The notes under the pieces were generated by a model that made no database searches, was not told the DNA's origin, and was given only the letters and a program-made list of their open reading frames with translations. From Amaurobius ferox (Eukaryota > Arthropoda > Arachnida > Araneae > Amaurobiidae), in the NCBI GenBank assembly GCA_951213105.1, contig OX578144.1, positions 86,193,015-86,257,014 on the forward strand: a stretch of 64,000 bases of DNA, given 5' to 3'. Both the position numbers and the translations under genes were made by a program. This document shows positions 60,214 through 64,000 of this stretch, one piece after another. The stretch's first letter is position 1. The number at the start of each line of letters is the position of its first letter.

Positions 60214-60322
60214 GTCCAATTGTCATCTTTGTGACATCTTTCGTCCTTTTTTATTGTTAACAACGCTCCGTACCACAGCAACTGCGAAATTCTGCCTCCA
60301 CTGGCCATGCCGCTCGAGGCTG

Positions 60323-60329
60323 TTTTATA
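60323..60329 (-). promoter_or_regulatory. TATA box of the Tc1-like element
   Basis: TATAAAA on the minus strand, about 110 bp upstream of the frame. CCAGTGGAG about 25 bp downstream could be the start region. Confidence 0.45.
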
Positions 60330-60439
60330 CTCGTTCCGACGTGGGCCGGTGGTTTGCGCATGTCGACGTCGACGGAACTGTTTTGTATATGCACAATGAT
60401 TTACCTTTGTCTCACGATTCTCCACAACTGATTGTGAAC

Positions 60440-60639
60440 CATTGTATACATATTAACTCCGTCTTTTTCGCATTTTACATATTATGCTTAACATTTGGAC
60501 TTGAGTATATATATATATATATATATATAAATATATATATTACACTAAGTAATTATACATTAGTATTTACACCTTGTATGCTTATTATTAACTCCGACTT
60601 TTTCGCATTTTACATATTATGCTTAACTTTTGGACTTGA

Positions 60640-60679
<40 letters not shown>

Positions 60680-60710
60680 GAGTGTTTACACCTTGTATGC
60701 TTATGTAGGG
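60440..60710 (+). repeat. Tandem pair with expanding (TA)n cores
   Basis: ATTAACTCCG-CTTTTTCGC at 60452 and 60587 starts two near-identical units, each running into (TA)n after GGACTTGAGT. TTTACACCTTGTATGCTTAT closes both. Length differs through the (TA)n run. Confidence 0.85.
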
Positions 60711-61015
60711 AACCAGGGGATTAGTACCTTAGGTAACTGCATTAGATATGAGTTAAATTACTTTTTTACATACAATCATATACAAGTTTTAATTCATCCT
60801 TCTTTACAGTCTATCCCCTTACCTTCACGATACTTATGGCACATAATAACAGGAGTATTTTTAAATATTATAATATATGATTTTATCATAATTACTTTTA
60901 TTGTTTTTCAGATACAACAGCTTGTTGTACAGTCATTTAGTTACCATATTAGTCCATTCTCATTTCCCTTTTTTTATATACGGCATTTTTCCATTAATGG
61001 TAAATCTCGGGTATA
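60711..61015. other. AT-rich stretch, nothing recognised
   Basis: No feature can be supported in this gap. Confidence 0.4.
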
Positions 61016-61163
<148 letters not shown>

Positions 61164-61229
61164 GGGATTATTAAATTATAAACAGCAACTTGGCGCATAG
61201 CAGCTCAAGAAAGAGAATTTAAATATCAG

Positions 61230-62453
61230 TCCGAAAAGGAAAATGAAGATTTGAAAGCAAAGTACCAAAAATTGGCCGAGGGGATTGTGACACCCTCACC
61301 TCGGTTAAAGCAAGCTTTATGTCGCGACAATACTCCTGAAGGCCGGTACATTGCTATAAAATGAATACGTATGTATCAATTTAAAAGAGGAAAGAAAGCC
61401 AGACGTTAAAGTTAGTACTCAGACATAAATATATAAAGATTAAACATTCAAATGAGTCCAGATGTATAAATATCCATCAAAATATAAAGATAAAACATAC
61501 AATCAAGTCGAGATATAAAAACATATAACGGTACTTTCTATTTCTGTACAACTCAATCATTTAAGTAAACGTTTAATGTCCAGATCACTTCTCCACCTAA
61601 TTAAATTTATGACACCAAAGTAAATTAACATCAAATCCATATTACCTGAACACTATCGAACATTTTTACTCTATGTTACGCAGATATCTCTCATCAAACC
61701 AAGCTTCCAGATTTGAGATCTACCTTATTTTAAAAACAGTATCTTTGGCATTTACATCTGTCACTGAATTTGTAGCTGATCTGAATTATTATTTAAATAC
61801 AGACGGTAACTGTCTGTTACAATTATGTTGCAAAAACTTCAAAGGATGTTACACAAAAATATTTTAGGGAAACTCTGTTTGATTGTGCTATTCAGGAAAA
61901 GTATGATGCTAGCGAAACGATCTTCAGCATTGCTCTTTAATCGCTTGCTTTGAATCAACTCATTCGAAGCAAGCACCTGGTTTGGTAAAATATATCTGCT
62001 TAATATAGAGTAGAAATATTAAATAGTATTCAGGTAATATGGATTTGATGTAAAGTTTTACTTTACTTTGGTGTCATAAATTTAATAAGGTGGTGAAGTG
62101 GGTTCGACATTAAACGTTGACTTAAATGATTGTGATGTACAGAAATAGATAGTGTCGATAGATGTGTTTACATGTCGACTTGATTGTATGTTTTATCTTT
62201 ATATTTCGATCGATGTTTATACATCTCGACTCATTTGAATGTTTAATCTTTATATATTTATGTCTGAGTAGATAACTTTAACGTCTGGCTTTCCTCTTTT
62301 AAATTGATACGTACGTATTCATTCTATAGCAATGTACTGACCTTCGGGAGTGTTGTTGCGACATGAAGCTTGCTTTAACCGGGATGAGGGGGTCACAACC
62401 CCCTAGGCCAATATTTGGTACTTTACTTTCAAATCTTCGTTTTTCGTTTCGGA
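61230..62453. mobile_element. Foldback element, arms of about 430 bp
   Basis: The left arm (61230-61655) and right arm (62024-62453) are inverted copies along their whole length. GTCCGAAAAGGAAAATGAAG pairs with CTTCGTTTTTCGTTTCGGAC at the outer ends, and CCATATTACCTGAA with TTCAGGTAATATGG at the inner ends. GGGGATTGTGAC lies in one arm and GGGGGTCACAAC in the other. The 368-bp spacer holds a 64-codon frame (61673-61867) without domain. A further inverted motif, GGCGCATAGCAGC and GCGCCAAGCTGCT, lies outside both arms. It fits a foldback or long-TIR MITE; no transposase is encoded. Confidence 0.85.
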
Positions 62454-62456
62454 CTG

Positions 62457-62542
<86 letters not shown>
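62457..62542. repeat. (TA)n microsatellite
   Basis: About 85 bp, directly outside the right foldback arm. Confidence 0.95.
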
Positions 62543-62550
<8 letters not shown>

Positions 62551-62634
62551 ATATTACATCAATCACATCTAAAAACTGACAATTGAAAATATACTCAAAG
62601 GCGCCAAGCTGCTCAGACAAGTACATTTCTATAC

Positions 62635-62785
62635 AACTCAATAATTAGAAAAAGAAAAAAGAAGAATGACATTGTATCAAAATTTCGCCGGGGGGGATTG
62701 TGAACCGGGAAGTGGGGGTCACAATCCCCCCCGGCGAAATTTTGATACAATGTCATTCTTCTTTTTTCTTTTTCTAATTATTGAG

Positions 62786-62787
<2 letters not shown>
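62635..62787. repeat. Perfect palindrome, 69-bp arms, 15-nt loop
   Basis: Arms 62635-62703 and 62719-62787 are exact reverse complements, base for base, around the loop 62704-62718. The stem tip contains CGCCGGGGGGGATTGTGA, the base AACTCAATAATTAG. The perfection implies a very young structure or gene conversion between the arms. Confidence 0.95.
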
Positions 62788-63070
<283 letters not shown>

Positions 63071-63334
63071 ATTAATATATGCTATTTTAAATTAGTAAAA
63101 TATGTTCGATGACAGCTCATTCCTATTTATTGAAAGCATTGATTGAGAATAAATGATTGGAAGCAAATTATTCATTTAGCTGGAGTATAATAAAATATCG
63201 AATTATTATAAAATAAATATATATTTATTTTAGAAAAATCTAAATTTATTAATAAAAGTATATTAGTCAAGCAAAATCAATGAATAACGTAAAAATAATT
63301 TGTCCGGTACAATGAGTTTTGGTTACTTTTAAAC
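63071..63334. other. AT-rich stretch, nothing recognised
   Basis: No feature can be supported in this gap. Confidence 0.4.
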
Positions 63335-63640
63335 TTTGTTCACAGTGTTTCTATTTCAAACAAAAGCAGGGGACGGTGCCTATTTTAATCACGATAATAG
63401 GGAAAAAATTCCTGTCATCTTTCCTATAAAAGAATGGCCATTTCTTTTATTCAATGCATCTGTAAGTGACACGTATTAACAGTGATTCTATAGAAAAGGT
63501 CTTTTAACAATGGCCCTACGTTTTGTTAAAAGGCAATTCAGCATTTTATCCATTTTACTTACCAAAGACAGTTAACAAATATTTTGGATTAAAAGATGCA
63601 AACTCTAATCAGAATTTAAATTGGAATTCGTTTTAAATAC
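63335..63640 (+). repeat. Leader-exon segment X, copy 5
   Basis: TATAAAAGAATGGCCATTTC and AATGCATCTGTAAGTGACAC (63443-63462 and on) keep start and donor, but about 13 bp of the exon core and the acceptor AG are missing. The downstream AACAATGGCCCTACGTTTTG and GTTAACAAATATTTTGGATT match copy 3. Confidence 0.55.
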
Positions 63641-64000
63641 GAAATATCAAAATTTATGTAACATTAAGTATTTTACATTTTTTTATTTGTAAACACGATT
63701 GTCTGATAGTGCATGCAGTAATTCCTTGTGAAACGTATTGTATACAGCGGTAAACAGTTATACGCGTAGGATACATTCTTTTGAATGCATAGAATATTAC
63801 ATACAATGCATTCCTATCAAATTTGTTAGTTAACATATAAAATATTCCATGGAGTGATTCGTCAATTTATATGTAATTGACAAATTGACGATGATACAAT
63901 CAATATGCAATTAATACAAAAATTTAGGTTTGATACTCGTAAAAGTCTTGAAAATATATTTCAAAAGTATATATCACAAAAAATTTATTTCAAAGCAAAT
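63641..64000. other. AT-rich stretch to window end
   Basis: No feature can be supported. Any downstream gene of the segment X family would lie beyond the window. Confidence 0.4.

Larger units (their letters stand above)
59905..60440 (-). mobile_element. Internally deleted Tc1-like element
   Basis: On the minus strand it has a TATA box (60323-60329), a 5' leader, an N-terminal transposase frame and then directly an AT-rich stretch with GCAATAAAATTATTTT, a likely 3' end with an AATAAA signal. The catalytic domain is absent. Terminal inverted repeats were not resolved. Confidence 0.6.

Overview
The window reads as repeat-dominated, AT-rich nuclear DNA of an animal, most likely an arthropod and possibly an arachnid. 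This is inferred from the mix of Tc1/mariner transposons, Jockey/R1-like LINE fragments, several tRNA-derived SINE families, long (TA)n arrays and exon-like splice signals. I see no convincing intact host gene, no rRNA gene and no CRISPR. Almost every open reading frame is short and lies in a mobile element or a microsatellite.

Left part (1-22.5 kb): a threefold degenerate array (3.5-6.3 kb), a decayed LINE reverse transcriptase (7.8-8.2 kb, minus), a mini-MITE (10.0 kb), an internally deleted mariner copy (11.1-11.4 kb, minus), one copy of an LTR-like TGTGAGACC element (12.2-13.1 kb), and a decayed but almost full-length Tc1 element (17.1-18.6 kb). Two copies of a hairpin-ended, TG-rich element family lie at 8.2-9.2 and 20.6-21.6 kb, with fragments at 12.1 and 14.0 kb.

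Centre (22.5-31.3 kb): a complete LTR retrotransposon of 7696 bp. It has two 1644-bp LTRs in which I found one difference, a 4-bp target duplication ATAT and a primer-binding-site-like motif, but a 4.4-kb interior without gag-pol. It has split the 3' end of a decayed LINE. This is the clearest unusual system here: a recent non-autonomous (LARD-like) LTR element with a long structured leader and a strongly strand-asymmetric interior.

Right-centre (31.3-55.5 kb): second copies of several dispersed repeats, a six-copy 159-bp satellite (37.3-38.2 kb), SINE copies of families A, B and C, a second internally deleted mariner copy, two more TGTGAGACC elements, and a fresh 481-bp tandem duplication (52.2-53.1 kb).

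Right end (45.8-64 kb): five diverged copies of a segment. In the best copy (56.05 kb) it carries a splice acceptor, a 17-codon secretory-leader-like exon and a GTAAGT donor, which suggests the remains of a duplicated secreted-protein gene family. The last 4 kb hold an internally deleted Tc1 element, a foldback structure with arms of about 430 bp, a perfect 69-bp-arm palindrome and long (TA)n arrays.
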